A stretch of DNA of 64,000 bases from Alviniconcha marisindica (taxonomy: Eukaryota > Mollusca > Gastropoda > Provannidae). The stretch's first letter is position 1. Every line of letters starts with the position of its first letter. Below, one piece after another: positions 46,605 to 58,230 of this stretch. The stretch is from contig JABMCL010002954.1 in the NCBI GenBank assembly GCA_018857735.1, positions 182,501 to 246,500 of the forward strand, given 5' to 3'. A program made the position numbers and the translations under genes. Under the pieces are notes generated by a model. The model worked only from the letters and a program-made list of their open reading frames with translations, did no database searches and was not told where the DNA came from.

Positions 46605-46880
46605 TGGCATCTATAAGGTGGCAGAAGTGGTGCATGGAAACTGGTCAGATAATCACTGTAACTGGCCAGATGTACAGCTATTCCACTAACTACTACTACA
46701 GCTGTACTAGCAAACACCCAGTTCCCTTCCCAGTCTAGAACACACACACATACGCATGTCAATCATTCTCTCTCTGTGCTTTAAAAAAAAAAATAAAAAT
46801 AATATATATTAAAACCAGTCAAACAAAATAGCAGCCAGTATGTCCGACCAATTGCTGATTTTTGTTCTGGTAACAATAAC
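46605..46880 (-). mobile_element. R5 repeat copy B, inverted
   Basis: ATAAGGTGGCAGAAGTGG, GGTCAGATAATCACTGTAAC and ATGTCCGACCAATTGCTGAT are the reverse complement of R5. It faces copy A across about 120 bp, forming an imperfect inverted repeat. Confidence 0.75.
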
Positions 46881-47617
46881 AATATACTTTATTCATGCCA
46901 GCAGGAAATTAAAGCTGTCGTCCAATTTTTCTTTTGGTACACAAAGAATTATAATATTATTCTATCTTAACAGGTAAAATACTGGAAATTACTGGTTAAC
47001 GTGGTCTGTTGACTTTTCTCAGAAAAGTATCACAGGTCAATGAAAAAGGAAAACTTGCCAATACCACCTTTGAATGGCAAATCTTTATCAATTCAAATTT
47101 CAATGCCACCAGTCAAGAAAATTGTGAACACTTAAGTAACTGAGGTTGGTGTGTGTCTGGCTGGATGTGAATCTGTAGACATCTTCTCTTTTTGATCTGC
47201 ATTCAGTCAGAGGTCTCAAATCACTCAGACACAAGCAGACACAAAATGACATCCCAGTCCCATCTTATCTGTCTGTATCACACATTATCATTATGCTATA
47301 CTGCATTCCATCCAAATATAACGAATCTGGTCTACACAATGATTCTCTCACTTTAATTGTGTTTAAACGGAAACTCTTCTTCATCTAATCTGACCTTAGA
47401 GACAGACAGACAGACAAACTGAGACAGAGAATGTGTGTCTGTGTGTGGTGAAGGATGGTGTACATGGCCAAGTCCACCTACATTCCAAGATCACCCTTTG
47501 CAACAGAGAGGATGCCAAAATCCAATGACAAATTAACTCTTCTTACTGGGTGAGATGCAATATGTCACCCCTTCACAGTGGTCCAAAGAAGGGAGGGTTG
47601 GTTTCATCTGCATGCTA

Positions 47618-47618
47618 T

Positions 47619-47677
<59 letters not shown>

Positions 47678-47706
47678 ATGTGTGTGTGTGTGTGTGTGTG
47701 TGTGTA
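47618..47706. repeat. (GT)n microsatellite
   Basis: About 42 GT units with one TTTA interruption. The region 47000-50500 otherwise looks like unique AT-rich intronic or intergenic DNA without a supported exon, apart from a C run at 49689-49703. Confidence 0.95.
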
Positions 47707-50574
47707 GGGGTTGGGGAAGGGGAGCAGGCTGTGCACAGAAAATGAGGGCACCCTGGAATAAATTTCAAATCAATGCATTTGAAGCAAGACTGGCAACCCT
47801 TAATACAGCAAATACACCATTCCTTTGGGCATTGCATCAAGCTTTGGTCTGGCAACTCTAAGTTAGGAATAAACATTTCTTCAGAAACTACACTTGATAC
47901 TGCAACAAACAATCCAGGACTGATATTGCATAATTTGCAACTGAAAAATAATAATCCACAGGCTGTTTTCAAAATGCCATGAGGCAAACTTGTTCCCCCA
48001 CTCATTCAGTCCGTGCAAGTTCAAGAAATTGAATGAATACATTTTCCTCCAAGTATCAAACATTTAACAGTCTGCAAACCTAAATGCTGACCATTGCTCT
48101 ATTTGTGAACAATAAATGCACTAAGGCAACCCATTGATCTTATTTTTTATATTTTTTTTTTAACCTACCCAAAAGCACAAAAAAACTGACATTGGTTTAG
48201 AAAACTACAACATTAAAGGGGACCACAAAGAGAGGCAAGAGTTGGTCTTAAAGATTTTTTTTGTTTTTTTTAATGCAAATATTTCCATTATGCTATCACT
48301 GTATCAATACATGATGCATTAGAAGTAATTAATATCTGCTTCAAAACTTAGCTTCTCAAGCTATGCATGATTTCACTCTTAAGTCTCACGGAGAGTAAGT
48401 CATTTTTTTCATTTTTTTCATTGAGACTAGAGAAAAAGGCTGCTTGTGACATAATGATATGTACACTTCCTGCCCACCCACATGCCAGACACATTCTGAG
48501 ATGGGACAGCAACAGTTTTACATGGCACCAGCCATGTAACAATCAACAACGCTGTACACACACCACTTTCGGTGGATATTCAAAATGCACTACAAAAATC
48601 TAGTCACTCACTTCAAATCACATGTGACAAAAGTGCAGTCTGCTTGAGAGTGGAGAACAGAGCTATATAAAAGAATTCATCATCTTCATGACACCCCAGA
48701 CTTGGACAAAATGGCACCGCTGACAGCTGTGCAGTCACTGCTTTCAATTTCCAACATGATTTTTTAATAACCAGACCATAACTCGTCTGAATAATTCAAC
48801 TAAAAAACTGCTGAATTTGTTTTGTTTTGTCTTTAGTCATATTAATACCAGTCTGACCGGCCCTGGTGCTGCTTCACTTGTGGTCCCCTTTAAACCCTTC
48901 TTTGCCCCAAAGAAATCTATGACATCACCGACTGAGCTTTTCCCCATGTTTTTACTTTTATGCAACATCATACCACAACCCGCTTGACTCTCCAATATTC
49001 TGTCTGTAGATTTCCAAGACCATGTGGAACAAATGTCATAAAATTCATGTTTTTGGTTTGCAAAGACTCTGTTTCAGTCTTTGACTCCAGAGCACTCTTG
49101 AAAGGAACCAGACTGGACAGTACAAATTCCCCAGCAAGGAGAGAGCTAAGCATTCAGCATTTGCAGAGCAAGGCAGGCCAGAGCCAGTGTTCAGTGTTAA
49201 CTGTTATCCACTAGCCAGCAGACAAGACGGCCCAATGAGGCCTGGAACAATCCACAGTATTATCTACCAGCCACTGCCTGAGAGCCCTGCTAGAAAAGGC
49301 AATCCCTGTTCCTGATAAACTCATCAAGTCTGAAATCCTCTCTCCCTGTCAGCACACACACAGGCACACACACACTGAGCTAGTATGAAGACTTTTCCCC
49401 CTCTTCCTGTGAGTTTTATCTCTTAACACAAGTACACAAGTCTTTCACCTTGATTTTCAACAGGCTGTTCTACTTCTCTTTAGCATGACAGACCAGTCAA
49501 GAGCTCTTCAGTTTTTCACCAGTGAACAGTGAAACTACAAGTATTAAAATTACAGAACACAACAGCATACTGTATTTATTTTTTTATTCGATTGTGTCTT
49601 TACTAATCAGCGAAAAAAACAATTTCATAATTTTCTTCCAGTACCTGCCATGGGAATTTTTCCTATGAGAAATCTAAGCCATCTTCACCCCCCCCCCCCC
49701 CCCCAACTTTGACAGTAACAGACCAGCCTAACAGTTACAGCTATACATGACTGCTAATACAGGTAACAGGTGAACCTAAACCTCAGTACAACTACAAAAT
49801 TGTGCAGTACACTATACCAGTAAGGCTACATACAGCACACCAGTACACTCTTTTGTTACAGCGTACATGATATGTGTATCACTATCGGTGGTGGAAAGTA
49901 TCAAACACAGACAAAATTAAAAGGAAACTGTTCCTGGAGTCAAACTCAAACAATTATTCATAATCATATTTTCAATATGGAATCATTTGATATGATGTTT
50001 AACCTAAAAAGAAAAAGGGACCTTTGGTGCCATTTTGGCATAATTATGTAAAAATAAAAATAAAGGTATGTGTATGTGTGTGTCTGTGTTGGCATTAATT
50101 TAACATTATCAGACTCAGTAGAACAGCTTTGATTTCAGTAACAGCAGGCTGCTTCTGGACACCAGTGAAAAACACTGATACACTGTTGGAATATTGGTAC
50201 CATGGATTCAGACTGGTGGTTAGGCCTTATCTACCCATATCAAACTCTGTTGAGAGACAATAAATTCAATACTTCACACCAAACCACTCAGGTGACAATG
50301 GCCTCCGTGTAAACAAGACTGCTTAGTAGTAACAAGGTCACAAAAAGAGTTATCAAATAAACTCAAGAAGAATACACTATACATGCGCGTCCTTTACCAT
50401 CATTCAAAGTCTGACATAACACCACGTAAGTACATTAATAATATTTGAGTCCACAGCAGTTCAAGGTTAAGGCTGAAAACTCGAAGAACTCACACATAAT
50501 ATGTATAGTAGGCATTCTGTATACAATTTACAAAGCAGTGATCAGGCTAGACATTTCCCAAACAAGTGTGACAT

Positions 50575-50905
50575 TTATAATGTGGTGGAAGTGGTTCACT
50601 AAAACCGGTCAGACAATCACTGTAACCAGTCAGACACAATTACACAGCCCTCTATACTACTGCAGCTGAACTAAACCACCACCCTGCCCCCTTCTCCCTC
50701 TATACTACTACAGCTGAACTAAACAACCACCCTGCCCCCTTCTTCCTCTATAATACACGCGCGCTTGCACGCACGCACACACATAACATGCCACATGCAC
50801 ACTCTCTCTCTGCTTTGTTGTTGTTGTTTTGAGGGGGGGGGGGGGATAGAACTGGTCAAACAAAGCAACAGTATGTCTAATGACTGCTGATTCCCCCCTC
50901 TCCCC
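50575..50905 (-). mobile_element. R5 repeat copy C, inverted
   Basis: ATGTGGTGGAAGTGGTTCAC, CCGGTCAGACAATCACTGTA, a duplicated CTCTATACTACT(G/A)CAGCTGAA, a CA/CG core and ATGTCTAATGACTGCTGATT. The following 50900-53000 shows no feature that I can support. Confidence 0.75.
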
Positions 50906-53012
50906 TCCCAGATCTTGACCAGTAAATTAAAGGTTAAGTGAACCCCGACAAAGTAAACGGCAATACTATTTCAGGCCTGAGCCTGGTAATGCATTGTAAG
51001 AGTGCAAGGCAGTTTTCTTGGAGATGCCCTGAGCATGCAGGCCAACATCGCGAACTCCACTGCTGTCTTCCTAGTTGTGTCAGTTCCAGCTTTCTACTGG
51101 CACTGCTGCGGGAAGCAGCCGGGCCCATTCTTGGCACCCTGAGATAACACTGTAACTTAGCGTTTACAAGCACACTGATAGCCCTTGCATGTATACCTTA
51201 AAGTGTATGCATATAAATGTGTATCACTGTATAGTTTTAATAACTAGCATTTATTGTTTTTGTATGCATGGCGTGTGCATGTGGGTTCTTCAAGTTCTAC
51301 CAGTACCAAGACTTTAACAAATTTGGGACGTACCCTTGGTGGAGTTTATGTACACTGCATAATTTTACTCACATTTCCAGGTGACAGGGGACATGTATGC
51401 TAATACAGTAACAGTAATATTATAGGCAATTCAGGTCTTTGTTGTTGAGTTCATGTGGCACCTTTTGAGCATTAATTTAGAAATTAAACTCCCTTTTGTC
51501 TGTTGAAACTCTGGAAGTTCTAACTGACCCATTCCTTGCCCTCACAGCATCCATTCCCATGTTTTCATCAGTGTTTCCCATTGGTTTTTAGGGTGTCATG
51601 TGACTTGATAACTCTTGAGTCTGACATACAAATTAATAACAATAATATCATGTATTTTCACCTGAAGCAAAGTGCTAATAATGTAATATTGTGTAATTCA
51701 ATAAACATTGCTGATTAGCTTAGCTGGTGCTCAGGTTATTCTTGGCAAACACTGGCACCAGCAGTCAAAATTCCTTGGCAGAAAGCTCTCTAGAGGATTA
51801 TTTAAAGCTGCAGAGACTGCCTGCTCAGTCATCTTTCATTGGCACTGTGAACTTGCAAGCTTCCGAGTGGGAGTTGTAAGCTTCATTTGTGCGCTCATTC
51901 TCAGATTCCTTCAGTCAATGATCTGTACCTGTTCTCAGATTCATTCAATCAATTATTTGTTACAGATTTCAAGGGACATTTTTACTCTATGCCACAGATT
52001 TTAAAACATAATCTTCACGCACACAGTGAAACTGAAAGTCTAAAGGGTGAATTTAAGATCCTAGTGGATGAATTATATATATATTTATATACACTGCTTG
52101 GGTTTTGTTTTGTTTTTTGCAGAGCCATGGAACTAACATTACAATTACAGTATTTGTAATTTTCCACCATCACTTGAGTCTTTTTGACAATGTTTGTTCA
52201 ATTCTGCACTGTGAGTTATGACTCAGGAGTCAACACAAATCAAGTCGACTCTGAGGGCTCAAAGTTAGCATGCTGAGCAGACGCTGGACCATTTTATTTT
52301 TAAAACTTTAACAGCTTAAGACGTTAAGTCCAAGATTCTGTTCAACAAAATGAAAATTGTCTATCTCTGACAGATAAAACTGGGACTTCACCAAACATTT
52401 TGAAGCCATGGACCACTAGAACAAGATTCAGCAGTGAAAAATGAATACATGAAGTAGTTGATCTTGCCATTCAGTGTACTTGGTATGCCACCATGATTTT
52501 GCATGAGTTCACAACAGTGACCTCCATCAAAGTTCAAACCTGCAAAAGCAGATGGACTGCAGGTCACTTCAGCATCGAGCTATGCCTTCATGCCAGAGTA
52601 TTGAAACAAAAATAGCAGCCACCATGTTGCACTGTTAGTCAATAATAACTAAAATGTGGTACCAAGGCCACAAGGCCAGGATACGTTGATTCATCATTTC
52701 GTGTTCAGCTGACACCAGTGACAGATACTGTGAGATAAGAATTTGCTGTGACAGTGATGGAGAACTGTGACCTTCATCCATCAGTGCAATGCCAATGGAT
52801 AAAAATAAGAGGCAGTACACTATACACTATAATAATAAGCGTGTCACGCAAAAGTGGCTGCCAAAATCAGGACTTTCACACTCAACCTCTTGACAAGTTC
52901 ACATTACAGCATTCAGAGAAAGCACAATACTAGTTAAAGTTTGTACAATAAAACTACAAGCCTTTTATAGTTTTAATTATTAAACTTTAAAGTTTGAACT
53001 TTGAAGACCACA

Positions 53013-53437
53013 GGTCCCAGAAAACTGTCACTGTGTCACTGTCAGCTAACATTTTTGTCCATTGGCGCTCAAATGGCAGTAAGTTTGTAACAGACTACTC
53101 AGGATCAGATTATATCAGGTGTTTCTTTTATGACTGCCCATGTTGCTTACAATAGTTACATCAGCACAAATAAAACTGAAATTGTTTCAGTCAAGAAGGA
53201 ACTCTCTTTTTTTCACCCGGGGCAGATGTGCCTCATGTACATACATGTACATGATGCATGCTTGGATGCTATGTTGCTTCTGCACTTTTATTAGACATAA
53301 TTAGTACCCAAAAAACTTGGAAGGTGCTGACAGCGATGGTGGACAGCTGTGTAGTGATAAAGAAATACCCCTTCAGTGGCATAACCAATTATAACAGAGT
53401 TTGGAGGAAGATGCCTGAATGCCATGCTCAGAGTGTG
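53013..53437 (+). mobile_element. R1 copy 4: MITE, 5'-truncated
   Basis: Collinear with copy 1 from AGAAAACTGTCA through CACCCGGGGCAGATG and CCCCTTCAGTGGCATAACCA to the right terminus GCTCAGAGTGTG. The left terminal repeat is missing; TTTGAAGACCACAGGTCCC precedes the homology. No target duplication can be assigned. Confidence 0.85.
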
Positions 53438-53684
53438 TTACTATACATTACATAGTCAACATAAGCATGAAGTATGTATACTGGAAACTGTATCCCTAGC
53501 TGTTTAGCTTTCTTATGAACTTGAAACTCCAATGTGGCAATGAGTTATTGACAAAAACAAGATGTTTCTGGATCATTTCTAACATTTTGATTTTGGACTG
53601 TATTTCCAAATATCAACTGTTAGGAATATATATATTCTGTCACCAGCACTGAAGAGCCCACGTAACAACAGGGTTTGCATTAAC

Positions 53685-54050
53685 TGGTATTTTGCCCGTT
53701 AAGATCAACATATACTGGAATACAGTGAAAACAAATCAGCAATCAGTCAGACATACTAGCTGTTATTTTGTCTGACCGGTTCTAAACAAAAACTACAACA
53801 AAAAAGCACTGAGACAGAATGGTTCTGTGTTGTGTTGTGTGTTTGTGTCATGTGTGTGTGCGTGCATGCACACACACACGCTATGTGCATGTTTTAAATG
53901 GGGACAGGATCACAGTGTTTGCCAGCAGAGCTCTAGTGGCAGTACTAGCAGTAGCACAGTAGCAATATTTAGTAACAGTATCAGAAAACTGTGTAGTACC
54001 TAAACAGTTAGTGATTATCTGACCAGTTTCCATGAACCACTTTCACCACC
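53685..54050 (+). mobile_element. R5 repeat copy D
   Basis: CCCGTTAAGATCAACATATA, CAATCAGTCAGACATAC, TTTTGTCTGACCGGTTC, a GT core, CAGAGCTCTAGTGGCAGTAC and CCATGAACCACTTTCACCACC. The best-preserved and longest copy. Confidence 0.78.
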
Positions 54051-54831
54051 TTATCGCTGTCACTGTCAGTGTCACAATGGTTAAAAAAAATTGTACAGTG
54101 CATTCACTGAATAATACATGTAATTATGTACACGTATACATGTGTGTACTGCAGGCAGTTAAGACACACGTTTTTTTGTGTCACGTTTATGTATTGCACT
54201 TCCAACCACACAATGTCCTATCCAAATTGTATCACTGTTCACAAAAACTGCACTTCACTGAGTCAAACAGACTCAAACTAGTCAAAGGGGCCTTTCCGGA
54301 ATTAAAAGTGCAACACTTGGGTCAAAACTACAGAAGCCATTTTAATAACTCACGATGCAACAATCAGACGGATTAATACTTTAACTTGTGGCAGTTGGCA
54401 AGTTGTGATGTAATCAGATGCTTTTATAACAACCGCTAAAAATGTAACATCAGACTCACTGTACTCTGAGTCCATGAACATTTTAATCTAGAACTCTAAG
54501 GAGGGGCTCGGGAACTGGAATGTTTGTGGTTGGTCATTTGGTGCGGTAAACAATCGGGGTGATAATCAAAAGTTCATAGAAACCAATGGGAGCATGATCA
54601 AAAAGTCACAAATTCTACATAGCGTTAACCTTATGTATAGTCGATTGCTCGACTTCTTTCTCGGTCAAAGCAGCCTGTGAATAAAAATGCCAGGTGTGTC
54701 CATCTGAAAAGTGGGGCACTTGATCAGTTGATTTGTGCACAGTCTTCCGCAGTTTCGCCGTCATCTTTTTTGCAGAACAGCCGTAAGCAATAACTTTCAT
54801 AAACAAAAAGGCGTGCTTTAAAAGTACTTAC

Positions 54832-54909
54832 CTCTCTGGCAGAGACATCTTGAGAGTCTTGTCAACACCTGGATGTTGGTTTCTACATTGAAATCATCCG
54901 AACCACCTC
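54832..54909 (-). CDS. Unknown gene, candidate internal exon
   Basis: The donor CAGAGAG followed by GTAAGT is a perfect match to the consensus. In the frame ending in phase 1 the exon reads GGSDDFNVETNIQVLTRLSR and then CLCQR, a helix-like protein segment. Spliced to the acceptor at 44517 the frame continues without a stop across an intron of about 10.3 kb. The acceptor side is weak (TTCGTAAG) and an in-frame TAA lies directly upstream, so the 5' limit is uncertain. In another frame the same exon contains ATGTCTCTGCCAGAG and could instead be a first exon with a short coding start. Confidence 0.4.
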
Positions 54910-55511
54910 CTTACGAAGTGTCAGATTTCATTGCATTCGGGTCACACTCCGACCTTGTTCTCCGGCTAAAATACAGTATTTTTTCGCCAAGTACACAGCA
55001 GATGTATGAATCACCCTATGCAATAACCTTTCAGAATACAAAAGACTGAAAATTACTGATGACACAAGAAATATTGCATCTGTAAACAAGACTTATTGAT
55101 CTCAAAGTTGGTGTCATTCCTGAAATAATCGCAGGTCTTCAGTCGACCTCATAACACACGCGTAGCAAAAGGAATTCGAACAAAATATCTAAAGATTTAG
55201 AGATCTGCTGGCATAAATGATATTATCAACACAGGTCCAATCTTTTGGAAGGATAACAGGTACCATAAAACAGATTTATTGCCATTTTATTCCAGAACTA
55301 TTTTATACTTCGATTAATGCGCAGAACTATTTTTGATGCAGGTTCGCAGGAAACAGTTCCGGTCTTACCACAATAAATCAAACCTGTAAATTTGTATATA
55401 TTAATCAAATCATTGGTCTTTTTGTGACTTTTAGTCAACTTGATGGGAAGTCCATATTTATTTTGACAATTATGGTCCAAAAGACCTTTGACTTATTCAC
55501 CTCTGATTCAG

Positions 55512-55635
55512 TATCACATGACACAAACATCGTCTGCGTTAAAATGTCTGTCCCGTTTGGGATCCGCTTGATGCCAAGTGTACGCAGTGATTCCACTTTT
55601 AATTGTTATGGCACACACAATTTGCGAACTACATT
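55512..55635 (+). CDS. Candidate exon of unknown plus-strand gene
   Basis: A pyrimidine-rich acceptor (TTATTCACCTCTGATTCAG) and a strong donor (ACATT followed by GTAAGT) bracket 124 bp. The open frame includes MSVPFGIRLMPSVRSDSTFN and the continuation CYGTHNLRTT. An ATG at 55554 could be the start if this is a first exon. I do not recognise the protein and saw no partner exon downstream, where the Gypsy element begins within 360 bp. Confidence 0.25.
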
Positions 55636-55992
55636 GTAAGTATACTCTGTTAGAAATTGTGAACTTTGAAACTTGCTTGATCGTTTTTCTTCCTGCATGT
55701 CTGGCACTTTTGATCTAAGAAGTGCTTAGCGAGATTCGGACAAAACTCACTATTACTAGTATAGTGTCACCCCCAACCCCCCAAAACAAAAAACAAAAAA
55801 CAACAGTCTGGCGTTTGTCGTTCATCAAATGCAATGGCATCGGACATGTGCACGTTGTTTTGTCCAGTTTCAATTAAAAAGCAGGCATATTGTAACTTTT
55901 ATGTGTGTTTTGACAGACCATCGACACGCACTGAAAGGACAATACACTCTTTGGGACCTGTATTGTAATACTATTTGTGTTGATCACAATAA

Positions 55993-56336
55993 TGTTGGGG
56001 TTCTCTTTTATCCAATACACTAACACATGGCCTAGTCACAAGGCATTCTTTATTACTAGAGGCATAGACATATATAACAACTAGCACACAGGACAGAGGA
56101 ACATGTGATGGGTAGCAGGAACAAAGAGCAAGTGGGAGGTCAGTGTGTGAGAAGCAGTGAAGAGAGGGGAAGGGGGAAAGGGGGTGGCTCTGGGGCACCG
56201 TCACTACTGACCACACTGATGTCAGTCTGGAAGCTGCTATCAGGTTGTATATGTGTTGGGGTGGGAGCGTCTGGTTTCAGACTGTAGGGCAGTAAGGGAG
56301 CAGAGGCAAAGTGTGAAATAGGACTATACCATTACA
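55993..56336 (-). repeat. 3' LTR of the Gypsy element, 344 bp
   Basis: On the minus strand it begins TGTAATGGTATAGTCC directly after a polypurine tract (CCCAGAGAGAGGA, 56337-56349) and ends GAGAACCCCAACA, the usual TG...CA limits. A polyadenylation signal AATAAA (56054-56049) and a TATA-like GTTATATATG lie inside. No second LTR was found upstream of the pol region, so the element is 5'-truncated and no target duplication can be given. Confidence 0.75.
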
Positions 56337-56657
56337 TCCTCTCTCTGGGAAAAAGGAAAAGAACAGACTAGTAATAAACAACGTTTTAACTATCAGTATA
56401 CTCTATAGGCTACTTAGAAAACTGGACACAGGTGTGAAGATTATGGGTCTAAGGTATTATTATTAATTATACAGTTTCTTTTGATTGATGAATTTCTCCA
56501 GAGTACAAAACACTGTTTCTTCTAACACCTTGGTATTGCTAAGTGTGCAGTCACTGAGTCAGGAGGCAGTTCCTTCATTGTAAATAATAAGGGGTCCAAT
56601 AAGAAAACTTTATATATGAATTCAACAGGAGTATATATGTGCATGTATATGCTACTG

Positions 56658-56658
56658 A

Positions 56659-56716
<58 letters not shown>
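56658..56716. repeat. (AT)n microsatellite inside the Gypsy 3' region
   Basis: About 28 AT units between the pol stop and the 3' LTR. Confidence 0.95.
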
Positions 56717-56718
<2 letters not shown>

Positions 56719-56854
56719 TATTCTACTGGAAACACAGGCAAAACAGTTCCGTGGGTGCATTTTTGTATGTTTGTCAAATCTTCATTTCTCTCTTCTTTCT
56801 TCTTTGTCTTCGTGCATGTTCTTCCTCCATCTTTCTTGCTTGATCTTCTGAATC

Positions 56855-57450
56855 CTACATGCTTTCGATCAGTCTTTGAGGTGGTTTTGTGTGTATTCTG
56901 GAAGATCGTAGAGGTGTCTGTGCTGGCGCTGGCTTGTTGCTGGTCTGGCCATTAGGGGTGAAGCTGTCCGCTTTTGGCGGTGGTGCTGTTGTTGTCACTG
57001 GTATGTTTATCTGTTGTTGCTGGTTCGGTGAGGATGTGTGGTTGATGTCAGGGCTGGTCTGGTCTGCCCATGTGATATGTTTGGGTGGTGCTGTCAAGTC
57101 CCGGAGCTGGTGACGATTACGACGGTAGAGACCACCGTTTGGAGTGCGAATGGTGTACAAACCGCGAACGCGGTTCGGGCCTCTTCTCGACAACAGTGGC
57201 TGGTGTCCAGGTCCCGCTGGCTTCCTGCAGGCGGACATATTGGCCAGTGTGGAGTGTGGAAGGTCACGGGCGCTCCGGTCATGGTACTTCTTCTGCGTCC
57301 ACTGGCGGGCTTGCAGGTTCTTGTGGACAGCTGTATCTTGGGGTGTGTGATAGGAGAGGAGAGGGAGGTTAGATCTGAGCTGCCGGGAGTATAGGAGTTC
57401 GGCAGGGCAGGGGAGGTTGTTGTCGATGGGGGTGGTTGCGTAGGCACAGC
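56855..57450 (-). pseudogene. pol: Gypsy pol: integrase C-terminal part
   Basis: This frame continues the integrase with TTPIDNNLPCPAELLYSRQL, a positively charged linker (RQWTQKKYHDRSAR) and the conserved terminal module RGLYTIRTPNGGLYRRNRHQ. A Pro/Ser/Thr-rich tail follows, ending PPQRLIESM and a stop at 56855. A +1 or -1 shift relative to the integrase core is needed near 57450. Confidence 0.85.
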
Positions 57451-58110
57451 AGAGAGAGGTCTGGATCAGTACTGCTCTGCCTTGCCTTGAGCATGGTTTT
57501 CTTGACAGTCTGGACCATGCGTTCGGCAAATCCGTTGGACTGGGGGTTTCTGGGTGAGCTTGTGATGTGCTTGAATCCCCAGTCTGCTGCAAATGTCCTG
57601 AACTCTATGCAGTCGTACTGCAGTCCATTGTCAGAGAGCAGTTTGTGTGGTATGCCGTGCTCTCCGAACAGTTGCTTCAGAGCTGAGATGACCGTGGCAC
57701 TGGTGGAGTTGGAGGTCAGACGTTGAACGAAGGGCATCTTTGAGTAGTAGTCAGCAACAATGACGTAGTCATTCCCATCAAGGTGGAAGATGTCTGTGGC
57801 TAGCACTTGCCACAGACCATCTGGGATGTCATGTGGTAGGAGTGTCTCTGCCTGCTGACTGCTCTGGTTGGTCTGGCATACTGTGCACGTCTTCACGGTA
57901 CGCTCAATGTCCGCGTTGATGCCTTTCCAGTACACGCACGTCTTGGCACGTAGCTTGCACTTCTCCATTCCTTGGTGTCCTGCGTGGATGTTTCGCAGAA
58001 TGTAGCTCCTCATGGCAGTGGGAATCAGCACGCGCTCTCCTTTCAGTACCAGTCCATCTTCTACTGAAAGCTCATCCTTGCATGACCAGAATTCTCGACA
58101 GATTTTGGGG
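57369..58110 (-). pseudogene. pol: Gypsy pol: integrase
   Basis: After a frameshift near 58105 the frame gives DELSVEDGLVLKGERVLIP, then the HHCC zinc finger (His in NIHAGHQG, Cys pair in CTVCQ) and the DDE catalytic core: Asp in LATDIFHLDG, Asp in LLSDNGLQYD and Glu in GFAERMVQTV. All three catalytic positions are intact by eye. The frame is lost near 57450, where the homologous reading moves to the overlapping frame that ends at 56855. Confidence 0.9.
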
Positions 58111-58230
58111 CAGTTGTTTGGCGCTGTCTGGCCAACCCTCTATGATGATGTTCCTTATTGCTGTGACCTCTGGGTCGGATTCTGACTCAAGCTTCAGCTG
58201 CTGCAGTTTGTCATCAGTGAACTGAACTGC

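Noticed and set aside
47549..47620. Alternative intermediate exon of the unknown minus-strand gene
   Set aside because: Phases would fit on both sides, but its acceptor lies directly in a CA microsatellite and the simpler two-exon join also fits, so it is kept only as an alternative.
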